A stretch of DNA of 64,000 bases from Colwellia psychrerythraea (GCF_000764185.1 NZ_JQEC01000074.1:89648-153647); one strand, 5' to 3'; positions 28,174 to 37,555 are shown, counted from the first letter of the stretch. Made by a program: numbers and translations. Notes: a model not told the origin generated them from the letters alone.

Positions 28174-28779
28174 ATGCTTAAGATGATAAAAAGTTTTGTG
28201 GCGATATTGGCGCTTACTGGATGGGTGGCAGCGGCAAACGCAACACTAATTGTAAACACTGGCCCTGGTCCTGGGGGATCTGCAGGTGGTTATACATTAT
28301 ATTCGGAACAATTCCTCTACGGAGAGTTCATTACGACACAGGACTGGATTGTTAATAGTGTCGAAGGCTGGATCAGCCTAACCGGCATTGGTGAATCTGC
28401 GACAATTGGCATTTTTGCAGATGGTGGAGTAATCCCAAGCGCCGAACTTTATTCAATTGCCTTTTCTTCGGTCAATGGAGATGATGCTGCTTGGGAGGGG
28501 GCTTCAGGATTGAATTGGCTTTTATCCGCAGGTACATACTGGATTGGGGTCGAAGTACGAGGTGGCCAGACTATGTCTGGAGCCATGCCTTCTCCGGTTC
28601 CTAATCCGCTAAGTGCTTATGCGGTCAATCACCCTAATGGTAGTGGGCTGAATGCCACTGGTTCTTTGAATGTCGGATTTCGTATTGATGCTTCTTCACC
28701 AGTTCCCGCGCCCGCAACCCTCGCGCTATTAGGCTTGAGCCTTGCCGGCCTTAGCTGGTCAAGACGCAAAAAATCCTAA
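28174..28779 (+). CDS. PEP-CTERM sorting domain protein
   Basis: 201 residues: signal peptide (about 1-23, ANATL), a beta-rich middle, and a C-terminal PVPAPATLALLGLSLAGLSW helix ending RRKKS. This is the PEP-CTERM signal recognised by exosortase, which anchors or releases proteins at the cell surface, often with exopolysaccharide. No exosortase lies in the window. The gene is more GC-rich than its neighbours and stands alone with its own terminator, suggesting transfer. Confidence 0.88.
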   Translation: MLKMIKSFVAILALTGWVAAANATLIVNTGPGPGGSAGGYTLYSEQFLYGEFITTQDWIVNSVEGWISLTGIGESATIGIFADGGVIPSAELYSIAFSSVNGDDAAWEGASGLNWLLSAGTYWIGVEVRGGQTMSGAMPSPVPNPLSAYAVNHPNGSGLNATGSLNVGFRIDASSPVPAPATLALLGLSLAGLSWSRRKKS

Positions 28780-28797
28780 ATAGCACTCCTAATGAAT

Positions 28798-28824
28798 AAG
28801 CCCTTCATGTGAGGGCTTTTTTAT
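28798..28824 (+). terminator. Terminator after PEP-CTERM gene
   Basis: Stem AAGCCCT / AGGGCTT, loop TCATGTG, then TTTTATTT. Confidence 0.88.
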
Positions 28825-29365
28825 TTGTGAGATTCGAGGTCCCTTATGACCGTAGTTACGCTATAAGAATACTTTATTTAGAGGCTATCTCTCCTTTTAG
28901 AGGTTTCTATAAAGCGCAGTAAGTGCTCGGTACAGGTTAAACAATTTACTACCGTTATGGTGGCGACGTTACCAGTCAGGTAATAGCAAATAAAATTTGG
29001 CGGGTTACTTTTCCTCTGAAGGCTCATATCTGCATATAGCGTGTTGTCTTTGAGTTAGCATTTTTTACTACAAAGCCAGCTGTAAAGAAAACTGACACTA
29101 TCAAAATCTATATAGAAGGAAGTTAGCGTAACGAAATTAACAATGATTGACAGCTTTGTTGGCAAACAAGTCATTGATACCTGTATAACTCTATGGTAAT
29201 AGCAGTACTCTATTTTCTAATTCGTTATATCTTTTTAAGATAAATTCCATTCTCTGTAGATATAACTGTAAGATCATAAGTGCTTGAATTTATTATGTTT
29301 TATATGGGTTCTTAAGGCGAGTTAAATTAAGTTTTCATTGTTTTTATTGGGCTGTAGCAACAAAA
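28825..29365. other. Gene-free stretch
   Basis: About 540 bp between two terminators. No ORF of note on either strand and no repeats recognised. It may be decayed coding sequence but I see no readable relic. Confidence 0.3.
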
Positions 29366-29393
29366 GTGGCCATTCACTTTAATGAATAGCCAC
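29366..29393 (-). terminator. Terminator of the S41/lipoprotein pair
   Basis: Stem GTGGCCATTCA / TGAATAGCCAC (one mismatch), loop CTTTAA; on the minus strand it is followed by TTTTG. Confidence 0.7.
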
Positions 29394-29458
29394 AGTTTGA
29401 GTTAATAGCACGGAAGTCATCGACCTTTATCTCTCTATTTACATGCTGCTATTAAACG

Positions 29459-29833
29459 TTATCGTTTAAAGCAAGACGTTGCCTTTAATGGCCACTCTTG
29501 CTCGGTATCAAGCCGGTTAAGTAAACAAGTATCGCCTTTCTTTCTTAATTCAAACACTAAAGCAGGTTTTATCTCCTTACTATAAACTTTTACCCCATGT
29601 GATGAGGTTACCGGCGGAGTCGTCAGTAATAATCGACTCGTCTGTTGAAAGACATCCTGAGCTATTGGTACTATCTTGCCCGCCAAAGCATTGCTAATAA
29701 CAGCAACAATTTCAGTGCGGGCGGCATTACTGTTTTCAGGCAGTAATGCAGGAACTGATTCCTCAGCCTGCAGAGCACAAGCTGACAGAAGACTTAAAGA
29801 TAGCGCGACAAAAGTAAGTTGTTTAATGATCAT
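29459..29833 (-). CDS. Small lipoprotein, hypothetical
   Basis: 124 residues with a lipoprotein signal (LLSAC, lipidated Cys19). The mature part has two more Cys that may pair. No family recognised. Its ATG overlaps the stop of the S41 protease gene (ATGA), so it is translationally coupled to it and likely acts with it in the envelope. Confidence 0.78.
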   Translation of the reverse strand: MIIKQLTFVALSLSLLSACALQAEESVPALLPENSNAARTEIVAVISNALAGKIVPIAQDVFQQTSRLLLTTPPVTSSHGVKVYSKEIKPALVFELRKKGDTCLLNRLDTEQEWPLKATSCFKR

Positions 29834-31554
29834 TGAGTTTTACCCGCTCTGATATGGCGGAATTTATCAAAATACATATCATCAATAATGGCATCTTGCA
29901 GTGGCGTTCGAGTATCAAGCTTAGGTCCAAAATAATCAACCGAGTTGCTCGGTTGAGATAACATTGATTTGGGCGAACTAAAATCACTAATCGATTTACG
30001 GCTTAACTTAACCGGTTGTTCGTTAATCACTGGACAAGTATTATTAGTTTGATAATAAAGCGCACTAGCAAGTAATATTTCTTGTTCATCACCCAACGAA
30101 TGCAAATAATCCTCCTCAATAGGGCAACCTTGAACTTGGTATAGCTTACCTGCTTCAGGCAACTTAGCGGGTACTAAACCATCGGCATAATCACCAAAGC
30201 CGGCATCGTTTTCTCCTTTAAACTGCACCGTGAAATACGTAGAACCGCAGTTATCTTGACTAACAAAGCCGTATGGTTTTCCGCAGGTTGTTTCACCAAT
30301 TTGAATAACTTCTATGCCCACGCCAATTAACGAATTGATAAATGACTCACTTGCTGAGCAGGAAGAGCTAGTGGTAAGCACATAAACCCGAGCTAAATTT
30401 AAAGTTGGCAGTGGTTGGTCCGTTTGAATAACTGAGTCGCCACCAATTAAACGTCTTAAATCAATGGTCACATCAATAAATGGAAAACTGTTACTGGCTT
30501 TTTTATCGTTGTAAATGGTTTTTTCATATATCTTATTTTCGGTAACATCTTTACCGGCAACCATATAAGCCAATTGCGATGAGAGTGCAAGAAAACCACC
30601 ACCGTTATAGCGTAAATCAACAACTAAATCAGTAATTTGATCAGCTGAAAATTGATTGAACTCATCAAAGAGATCTTTTTCTACCGTGGAGTTATTAAAA
30701 GAATTCAACAACAAATAGCCGACTTTTCCTTGTGGAGTATCTATTGTTTTAGCTAACTGTAAAGGTACTCCTTCAATGGCAGCAGTTTGCAAAGTAACGT
30801 CATATTCAACATTATCAATACCGATAAACTTAAAGCTATGGCTCTCGCCTTCGTTACGACTAAATAGGGCATTCTCCATAATATCAATGTCACTTTGCGA
30901 GGTGGTATTAACAAAATCAACACCATCAATTTCCAGCAGCTTCGAACCACGAGAAACGCCCGAAGTCATTGCTTGCGTATTCGGCGTGATATTTTTTACC
31001 TGCCAACTTCTGGGTGGGGCAATACTACTTTGTTTATCATAGTCAATACCGTAACCATAGCTGACGCCTAATTGTGTGCGCTCTTCAACACCACTTGTTG
31101 GCTCCATCCAATGAAACTTATCCTTCAAAGCGCCAGAGTCTGTTACCTCTGATGTTTTAAGTTGGTCGAAATAATTGATTAAACTGAAATTTTTTGGATC
31201 TTTATCAATAACGTCCTTGTACCAAAGGTAAGTCTCATGAGTAAAGGCACGTTGCCAATGTTTTTCTAGTAGCTCACTGCCTTGTTTATCGGGATAAGTG
31301 ATATTAGTAATAGGGCTGCTACCGCTGCGGGGATCCTTACATTGAGCAACAAAGTTACTTGACGGTTGAAATTGATCTTGCTGCCAAGTAGATTCAGTGA
31401 CGGCTTTACTCACAGGCACTTGAGTAACCTTAGTTGTTCCGCCAGAGCCCCCACCACAACCAGTGAGCATAACTAACGGCAGTGCTATGTTTAACAACAA
31501 GAGAGATTTTTTACTTAGGGTACTTTGTTCATCTTTGTCAATAACAACCGTCAT
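29830..31554 (-). CDS. S41-family peptidase lipoprotein (C-terminal-processing type)
   Basis: 574 residues. An unusually long N-region precedes the lipobox LTGC at about 30-33 with a Gly-rich tether after it. A PDZ-like segment (TSGVSRGSKLLEIDGVDF) lies near 190-215. The S41 core has VDLRYNGGG and the catalytic Ser in SSCSASESF (about 400), with a likely Lys partner about 25 residues later in TCGKPYG. Such proteins cleave unfolded or C-terminally marked proteins in the periplasm. AAAAGGAAA ribosome site. The coupled downstream lipoprotein may be a cofactor or adaptor (inference). Confidence 0.88.
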   Translation of the reverse strand: MTVVIDKDEQSTLSKKSLLLLNIALPLVMLTGCGGGSGGTTKVTQVPVSKAVTESTWQQDQFQPSSNFVAQCKDPRSGSSPITNITYPDKQGSELLEKHWQRAFTHETYLWYKDVIDKDPKNFSLINYFDQLKTSEVTDSGALKDKFHWMEPTSGVEERTQLGVSYGYGIDYDKQSSIAPPRSWQVKNITPNTQAMTSGVSRGSKLLEIDGVDFVNTTSQSDIDIMENALFSRNEGESHSFKFIGIDNVEYDVTLQTAAIEGVPLQLAKTIDTPQGKVGYLLLNSFNNSTVEKDLFDEFNQFSADQITDLVVDLRYNGGGFLALSSQLAYMVAGKDVTENKIYEKTIYNDKKASNSFPFIDVTIDLRRLIGGDSVIQTDQPLPTLNLARVYVLTTSSSCSASESFINSLIGVGIEVIQIGETTCGKPYGFVSQDNCGSTYFTVQFKGENDAGFGDYADGLVPAKLPEAGKLYQVQGCPIEEDYLHSLGDEQEILLASALYYQTNNTCPVINEQPVKLSRKSISDFSSPKSMLSQPSNSVDYFGPKLDTRTPLQDAIIDDMYFDKFRHIRAGKTQ

Positions 31555-32179
31555 CTACACTATTTCCTTTTAATATGAATCCACTTCAATCGTCTTTGGG
31601 TAAAGTAATGTTCTATAACTTAAGCCAAAACAACAAAAAATCGATAGCTATCTTAAGTTATATGTAAGTAATTAACAATTACTTACAATGGTTTACAAGC
31701 AAGTATTAGACAGATTAGTCGGCTCTAATAATACTTCTCCATACCTTGGCTCTAGCATTTTTTTGAAAGTAAGGATGTCCATGATTTCACCCCAAACTGG
31801 TCACCCACATATTCCCATCTTCTTCACTCCCGTGATTAAGTCTCAGTCACTTTCAAAGTTACGCCCTCATCATTTTCGAATCTGCGCCTCCGTCATTTCT
31901 GAAGTGACTTGTCGGAAATCCAAACTCTAAAAAACATGAAGCTGTGACTTTATTTTGGGGGAGGGGGGCGAGTTTAGTTTGAGGGCTTGAGCGTGTGATT
32001 ACATGTCTATATGTGATGGATGTTCTAGTTAATTGTTAGATGTAACCTTAATCAATCCTCAAGCTTAATGATAAATGAATAATATGTACTTTACATAGGG
32101 TGGATTAAATCCATAGAATTAGTTACTTAGCGTTCATTGTGAACCTCTTACTGAATATAATTATAAAAGGAATTAATTT
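31555..32179. other. Intergenic region with inverted repeat
   Basis: 625 bp. ATAACTTAAG (31615-31624) recurs inverted at 31652-31661 with 27 bases between, upstream of the S41 gene; it could be a regulator site. An 80-codon frame at 31688-31930 has no ribosome site or recognisable features and is not called. The stretch 31780-31930 is C-rich on the plus strand, unlike its surroundings. Confidence 0.3.
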
Positions 32180-32767
32180 ATGGCTTCTGCTGCAGAAAAA
32201 ACTAAATTACGCGCTAAAATGGAAATATATGAGGGGAAAGTTAGCCACATGTATCTCGACTCTAAGGGGTTGGTTACTGTTGGTGTTGGACATTTACTAA
32301 AAGATCTCGCTAGTGCGCAACAATTAAGTTTTAAAAAAAGCAATAACATGCCTGCCTCTATAAGTGAAATTAAAGCTGATTATGATGCGGTAAAGAAACA
32401 AGCAAAAAATAGATTAGCTAGTTTTTATAAAGAATATGTGGCGCTCAAGTTGTTGGATACAGATATTAATACGCTAACTAACGAGAATATTGATAGTTTT
32501 GATGGTGAGTTAAAAATAATATTTACTGATTTTTCAACGTACCCAACTGAAGTTAAATTTGCTCTATTTGACATTATTTTCAATGTCGGCATGACTGACT
32601 TAAATAACAAATGGCCAAGCTTTATGACAGCTATTAAAGCTAAAGATTGGACTAAAGCCGCCCAAGAATCGCATAGAAAATCGCCCATTTCAGCAGAAAG
32701 AAATAAGTATGTTAAAGATCTACTTGAAAAAGCAGCAGCAAACTCAACTTCTCCAGCCAAAGCATAG
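32180..32767 (+). CDS. T4-type lysozyme (GH24-like), leaderless
   Basis: 195 residues. The catalytic triad of T4 lysozyme is visible with the same spacing: Glu18, Asp27, Thr33 (YEGKVSHMYLDSKG then TVGVGH), matching Glu11/Asp20/Thr26. The C-terminal FALFDIIFNVG and ERNKYV also match phage lysozymes. It cleaves the MurNAc-GlcNAc bond of peptidoglycan. It has no signal peptide and no holin or phage genes nearby; 14 bp downstream is an exported protein. It could be a secreted antibacterial effector with its immunity partner, or a domesticated endolysin. AAAGGAATTAATTT site upstream. Confidence 0.87.
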   Translation: MASAAEKTKLRAKMEIYEGKVSHMYLDSKGLVTVGVGHLLKDLASAQQLSFKKSNNMPASISEIKADYDAVKKQAKNRLASFYKEYVALKLLDTDINTLTNENIDSFDGELKIIFTDFSTYPTEVKFALFDIIFNVGMTDLNNKWPSFMTAIKAKDWTKAAQESHRKSPISAERNKYVKDLLEKAAANSTSPAKA

Positions 32768-32781
32768 AAGTCAGGGATATT

Positions 32782-33531
32782 ATGTATTTCAAACAATTAT
32801 TAATAGCTAGTGCTCTATTTTTCCAAGTAACCGCGCAAGGGGGTGTGACAAATTCAGCCCCAGAATCCAGAGTAAGTATTCCTGTAAGCTGGAATACAGG
32901 TTTTACCTTACCCGAACTTCTAGCATCGACTATCGAATTCACTTCTATTGAAGATCTTGAACAATTAATTGCTGCGCCTTGGTACGCCGACATTACCATG
33001 ACCCAGACCAAAGCAGGTGAGTCCGTTTTTAACACGTGTCATAATTATTTTGAACAAGCAATTGAAACAACACGTACCGCTAAAGAAAATGAAATGGGTC
33101 CCTACCTAGAATTTAAGGTAATGTGCGAAGCCGGTAACCTGCTTTTATCAGCTAAAAACGCTACATCGAGTTATTTACCTGAGTTAGTACTCAGTAATAA
33201 TTTACCTAACCTGCTGCCAAAGTCGGTTGCACTGCAAACATCCCTTGAAGAGTCTAAGCGAAATGCTAACAACGCCGCATTAACCCATTGGGCAGATATA
33301 ACGCCACTTACCAACTATGAATCACAATCGGCCACTAAATCTACCTATTATCATGACGGTGGATACCAAGAGCTAGAAATTATAGGTCGCGGAGATACAA
33401 ATAATGATCACATCGAAGATGTCATTGTTGTGGTACATGATTATTTAGATGGTGGTAATTACATGAATATCAGGCTGTTAGTATTATCGGTAGATAGACA
33501 AAATAACTGGCAGCTTTTAAAAGCGTTGTAG
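32782..33531 (+). CDS. Exported protein following lysozyme gene, hypothetical
   Basis: 249 residues with a signal peptide (about 1-19, FFQVTAQG) and no membrane anchor after it, so probably periplasmic. Two Cys in the middle. No family recognised. It follows the leaderless lysozyme by 14 bp and shares its terminator, so the two are an operon. An exported partner of a peptidoglycan hydrolase would fit an inhibitor or immunity role; this is inference. Confidence 0.75.
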   Translation: MYFKQLLIASALFFQVTAQGGVTNSAPESRVSIPVSWNTGFTLPELLASTIEFTSIEDLEQLIAAPWYADITMTQTKAGESVFNTCHNYFEQAIETTRTAKENEMGPYLEFKVMCEAGNLLLSAKNATSSYLPELVLSNNLPNLLPKSVALQTSLEESKRNANNAALTHWADITPLTNYESQSATKSTYYHDGGYQELEIIGRGDTNNDHIEDVIVVVHDYLDGGNYMNIRLLVLSVDRQNNWQLLKAL

Positions 33532-33590
33532 TGTAACTTTCCACTGTTGTAGGGCAAGTAACAAGTAACACTGTTATATCAACCATTAAC

Positions 33591-33620
33591 AAAAAAGACC
33601 TATATCATTTAGGCCTTTTT
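33591..33620 (+). terminator. Terminator of lysozyme operon
   Basis: Stem AAAAGACCTA / TAGGCCTTTT with one mismatch and a seven-base loop, ending in a T run. Confidence 0.8.
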
Positions 33621-33825
33621 GCATTCCAACTATTAAACTCCCCATGTTGTTTGTCTTAAAGTGCTTTCGATACAGGAAAAATTCATTAAATAAGAAGCGG
33701 AAGAGGAGGGGCAGGAATACCTTGGTTCTAGATACATTCACTGGCAAAAATAACAAGCCTGCTTAGCGTAACTGTAATAGACATTCTATACTTATTTCCA
33801 TGGTTTTCTTTGTCGAAATTCATGG

Positions 33826-34091
33826 ATATACCCGTGACCATTCAATATGCATGTTTCAGAGTGCTTGAGCAATTTCAATTCAAGGCATATTAATGTAGCC
33901 ATGGTTATTCCATTTCAAATGAATGTAACGATGAAGTGATGTTGCTCAAGCTCTTCTGCGATGGGTTTTAAATGACTTTATGCTGCGTTAAAGAACGAAA
34001 ATATAGAATAACTATGTTTACTTTATTCTCCTTGCCTAAAGTCATTTAAATTCCCACTGAAATCGAGCACTTTGAATGGTAACGGGTATAT
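33826..34091. mobile_element. MITE-like element, 266 bp
   Basis: Inverted ends begin ATATACCCGT, then G or T, then ACCATTCAA on both arms; a looser match continues inward. No ORF. The interior shares GGTTATTCC and TATAGAAT-ACTAT with the 264-bp element at 10972-11235. TATA occurs on both sides of CCCGT...ACGGG and may be the target duplication. The right end stops 2 bp before the POT transporter ATG. Confidence 0.75.
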
Positions 34092-34093
34092 AT

Positions 34094-35728
34094 ATGAATA
34101 AAACAGACACCCCTGATACGGATAAACAGATAAGTGCTGATGAATTATTTGGTCACCCAAAAGGCTTGTATGTTTGTTTCGCTACTGAATTATGGGAGCG
34201 ATTTTCATTCTATGGTATGAAGTATTTGCTGCTGTTATATTTGACTAAATACCATTTGTTTTCAGACGGAGAAGGCTTGGCAGTATTAGGCGCCTATGCG
34301 GGTTTAGTTTACACCTTACCTGTTATCGGTGGTATGTTAGCCGATCGCTACCTAGGTATGAAAAAGTCGGTGATCTTCGGTGGTATTTTACTCAGTATTG
34401 GTCATCTGCTTATGGCAGTAGAAGGTCACCAAGCGGTGCAATATGTGGCCGGGACTATTTTAACTGCAGATATTACCCTTAATACTGGCGCTGTACTTAG
34501 TGCAGGTACGCAATTAAGCCAAACGATTAAAGTACAAGACCTAGCGGCGCTGAATGTTTTTTATCTGGCGCTATCGCTTATTGTTGTTGGCGTTGGTTTT
34601 TTAAAGCCCAATATCTCCACTATCGTTGGTCAATTATATAGTAAGGATGATCCCCGTCGTGACTCTGGCTTTACTATTTTTTATATGGGTATCAACCTTG
34701 GCGCTTTTACCGCCACAATTATTTGTGTTTATTTAGGAGAAACATTCGGCTGGGGTTATGGCTTTGGCGCCGCAGGCATTGGCATGCTGTTTGGCTTGGT
34801 TACTTTCACTAAGGGACTGAAATATTTACGTGGCTTGGCTGAGCCGCCACACCCTGAACTTTTAGCCGAGAAAGTGTGGGGTTTACTCAGCCGTGAATAC
34901 CTAATATATGTAACAGCCATATTAAGTTTGTCGGTATTTTGGTTAATGATCCAACATGAGCCTGTGGTGTTTGTTGCCCAGCAGATTTTACTGATTGTTG
35001 CCGGGGGCGGTCTAATCGCTTTTGCGCTGTTAAAAGGCAGCAGAGCAGAGTTTCAACAAATGTTGGTACTCATGGTTTTAATTGCGTCTACCATTGTTTT
35101 TTGGGCGCTGTTTGAGCAGGCCGCTGGCTCTATGACCTTATATGCCGATAGGGTAGTTGATAGAACTATTGCTGGTATCGAAATATCAGCCGGTCAGTTT
35201 GGCTCTCTCAATGCAGGTTTTATCATTGTTTTAGCCCTACCTTTTGCGGCCTTATGGGTATGGTTAGAAAAGTTTCAACTAAACCCCAATATTCCCGTTA
35301 AATTTGCTTTAGGCATTATTCTGGCAGGCATAGGTTTTGCTGTCTTAGTGTTAGGCGCACAATTTCCTAATGAGGCAGGAAAAATCAGCTTATGGTGGTT
35401 AGTGTTGGCTTATCTTATTCATACCACCGGTGAACTATGTATTTCGCCAGTAGGGCTTTCCGCGGTAACTAAGCTTGCCATACATCGTGTAGTAGGGCTT
35501 TCAATGGGGGTGTGGTTTTTAGCAACGGCGCTGTCTGAAACCCTTGCTATGCGCTTAGGAAAAATGGCTGCCATTGATACCCAAGGCGGAGAGGTTGCTA
35601 GTGTTAGTGAGGCTGTTGTTATCTATAGCCAGCTGTTTGAATTTTTAATGTGGGTGGGTCTTGGTACCGGCGTGGTGGTTTTAGTGATATCGCCACTGTT
35701 AAAGCGTGGTATGCATGGCGTACGCTAA
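34094..35728 (+). CDS. POT/PTR-family proton-dependent oligopeptide transporter
   Basis: 544-residue inner-membrane MFS protein importing di- or tripeptides with protons. ELWERFSFYGMKYLL near the N-terminus carries the ExxERF proton-coupling motif, followed by GGMLADRYLGMKK and FYMGINLGAF. I choose ATG 34094; an ATG at 34076 would add six residues encoded by the end of a MITE-like element. In either case the leader and any ribosome site (AACGGG) lie within that element, so its expression was probably rewired by the insertion. Confidence 0.9.
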   Translation: MNKTDTPDTDKQISADELFGHPKGLYVCFATELWERFSFYGMKYLLLLYLTKYHLFSDGEGLAVLGAYAGLVYTLPVIGGMLADRYLGMKKSVIFGGILLSIGHLLMAVEGHQAVQYVAGTILTADITLNTGAVLSAGTQLSQTIKVQDLAALNVFYLALSLIVVGVGFLKPNISTIVGQLYSKDDPRRDSGFTIFYMGINLGAFTATIICVYLGETFGWGYGFGAAGIGMLFGLVTFTKGLKYLRGLAEPPHPELLAEKVWGLLSREYLIYVTAILSLSVFWLMIQHEPVVFVAQQILLIVAGGGLIAFALLKGSRAEFQQMLVLMVLIASTIVFWALFEQAAGSMTLYADRVVDRTIAGIEISAGQFGSLNAGFIIVLALPFAALWVWLEKFQLNPNIPVKFALGIILAGIGFAVLVLGAQFPNEAGKISLWWLVLAYLIHTTGELCISPVGLSAVTKLAIHRVVGLSMGVWFLATALSETLAMRLGKMAAIDTQGGEVASVSEAVVIYSQLFEFLMWVGLGTGVVVLVISPLLKRGMHGVR

Positions 35729-35886
35729 ACTGCTGGTAGCTTTAGCACTAAAGTTAAACATATAATATTAACTCCTAGCTTTATCTTCAATAAGAGAATA
35801 AATGTATTACTGAATAGGGGATTTATCTTGACTAAAAAGGTCAACTCGAACGGAAACAAATTCATCTAAAATATTTTAGCGCTCAT

Positions 35887-36285
35887 ATGAAACATTTTAT
35901 TTTACCCATTATGTTACTCCTTGGTGGTTGCTCTACTACTTGTACTATTCCGTATGGCGATTATGAGGCGTATGGGGGCAATGAGTCAGCGACTATATTA
36001 ACGTTAAGTTCAGAGGGCTATCAGCTTATTTTTTAGCATTGTACTCCTACAGAACATGAAAACAGCTCTCAACTAACAGAGTTTTATACGTGGTATTGCA
36101 AAGGTAGTATTGCGGAGGTGAGTAGCAAAAATGGGGTTGCTGTGTTTGAGCTAAAAACGATTGGTGAAAATCCTCTTGCTTTAGTTGAGGCTACAAAAAC
36201 ACTGGTATTTAAAGTATCAAATAATGAGGTACTGTCAAAAGCGATACTCTATCCATCAAAGAGCCTTAAGGATGGGGAACGATAA
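35887..36285 (+). pseudogene. Lipoprotein gene interrupted by in-frame TAG
   Basis: ATG 35887 opens a lipoprotein signal (LLLGGCSTT). Codon 50 is TAG (36034-36036). The same frame then continues without stop to TAA at 36283-36285 with normal protein-like sequence (EFYTWYCKG, VFELKTIGENP, LVFKVSNNEV). Total 132 codons plus stop. It looks like one small secreted lipoprotein broken by a recent point mutation. Function unknown. Confidence 0.7.
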
Positions 36286-36684
36286 ACGAGTGTTATAGTT
36301 AACTTATTTAACACGCTATTTCCGCCGTTTCGAACGAGCTGATTTATTTTTCTAAGTTGTTAATTACGCACTGAAAAAAGCGATAGTAGAGGCTTCGTTT
36401 GTCTTGAAAAAAGAGCATGATGCGGTAAGCTGGAGTGAATCAGTTGAGAAAAACAGAGTAAGGACGCTATTGAGATGAAAAATTTTGTTAAAACCCTTCC
36501 TGTCAGTGATATTACTCAATAAATAAAAACCATAGAGACTGTGCCTAGCGGCCCAGTCCAACCGGACATTTATCTATCATGCTTTGACAAAAGATAAATG
36601 CTTAATTGTTTAAATGGCAATGCTCAGTATTAAATTGTTTAATATTTCGGGCTAAATTTTTATAAAATTTAAGGGATATAGCCA
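36286..36684. other. Decayed intergenic stretch
   Basis: About 400 bp. An open plus-strand frame from about 36369 reads KKAIVEASFVLKKEHDAVSW and stops at 36476-36478; a 15-codon frame MKNFVKTLPVSDITQ overlaps that stop (TGA/ATG). These look like a truncated gene tail but match nothing I know. Confidence 0.3.
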
Positions 36685-37248
36685 ATGACTTACAGAAAAT
36701 TATTTTCATTTATTATTATATTTACTCTCATTTCTTGTAGTAATTTTAATACTCGCCCCCCTAAAAAAAATATCAATAGTGTTATATCTACACCCATTTT
36801 TGGTTGGTTTGATGGTTCCTGCTTCGCAACTAAGGAAGGGAAACTTATCCCAGGTATGGATATCTTTGTCGTCGAATTAGGAGGAGAACAAAATGTTTCG
36901 TCAGCAAAAATTATTGGCCCCGATAATGTTCAAATTTGTCGTTCATTGTCCATTGAACGTCGAAAACAAAATCAATCTGAAGGCCTAGAGTTTTATCAAG
37001 TAGAGTTTGAGCCTAAACAATCTATAGGGCTGGCAATTGGAATTGTTGGTAATAAGCCAAAATTCAGCATCGTTGATGGGATGGTATTATCTGATTTTAA
37101 TGATGATGGCTTTGTTGAGAGATTTACTCTCTGTGCGACAAGTGAAGGCATTAGTTTTGATATATGGAACTCAATACCTTACGAAAAAGATCCAATATGG
37201 TCCGGATATTACTACTTAGGTTACGATGTAGAAAGAAATTGCCCATAA
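36685..37248 (+). CDS. Hypothetical lipoprotein
   Basis: 187 residues with lipobox LISC (Cys at about 18). The mature part is beta-rich with WFDGSC and DFNDDGFVERF, an acidic DxNxDG loop that could bind calcium. No family named. AAGGGATA ribosome site. It lies among decayed genes, but its own frame is intact. Confidence 0.72.
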   Translation: MTYRKLFSFIIIFTLISCSNFNTRPPKKNINSVISTPIFGWFDGSCFATKEGKLIPGMDIFVVELGGEQNVSSAKIIGPDNVQICRSLSIERRKQNQSEGLEFYQVEFEPKQSIGLAIGIVGNKPKFSIVDGMVLSDFNDDGFVERFTLCATSEGISFDIWNSIPYEKDPIWSGYYYLGYDVERNCP

Positions 37249-37269
37249 ACTGATAACAAAGGAATTGAT

Positions 37270-37365
37270 AATGACAGTACCAAAGAAAGCAAATTTGAGT
37301 GGGAAAGCATGGTGGACAACGAATCAAGGTAAAACATCATACTTAAATAGCACGAGTACAAATTA
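37270..37365 (+). pseudogene. Short ORF, probable truncated relic
   Basis: 31 codons (MTVPKKANLSGKAWWTTNQG...) with a good AAAGGAATTG site, ending TAA. The DNA after the stop (37360-37390) resembles 41422-41450 downstream (about 19 of 27 bases), suggesting both are tails of one decayed gene family. Not assigned. Confidence 0.4.
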
Positions 37366-37438
37366 ACTAGGACAGTCGCTCAACTTTGATTAATATAGAC
37401 CTCTCACTAGAGTTAGTAACAAAGCATTTTTGGTTTGA

Positions 37439-37555
37439 CTATAGTAAGAAAGTAATTAAATCTTCATAGATTTTAAGTAACTGCCGCCAGCTAATCGCTT
37501 CATTACCTTGTTGCTCTATTCGGCCAGCCTTGCCATGTAATACTGCTTTTAACAT
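37439..37555 (-). pseudogene. N-terminal gene relic, 38 codons
   Basis: ATG 37555 with AGGATAATC before it reads MLKAVLHGKAGRIEQQGNE, then SWRQLLKIYEDLITFLL and TAG. The start of this peptide resembles N-termini of larger proteins of unknown role that I associate with defence loci, from memory only. The rest of the gene is missing, so it is probably a deletion remnant. Confidence 0.4.

Noticed and set aside
31688..31930. 80-codon open frame in the S41-lysozyme gap
   Set aside because: No ribosome site and no protein-like features.
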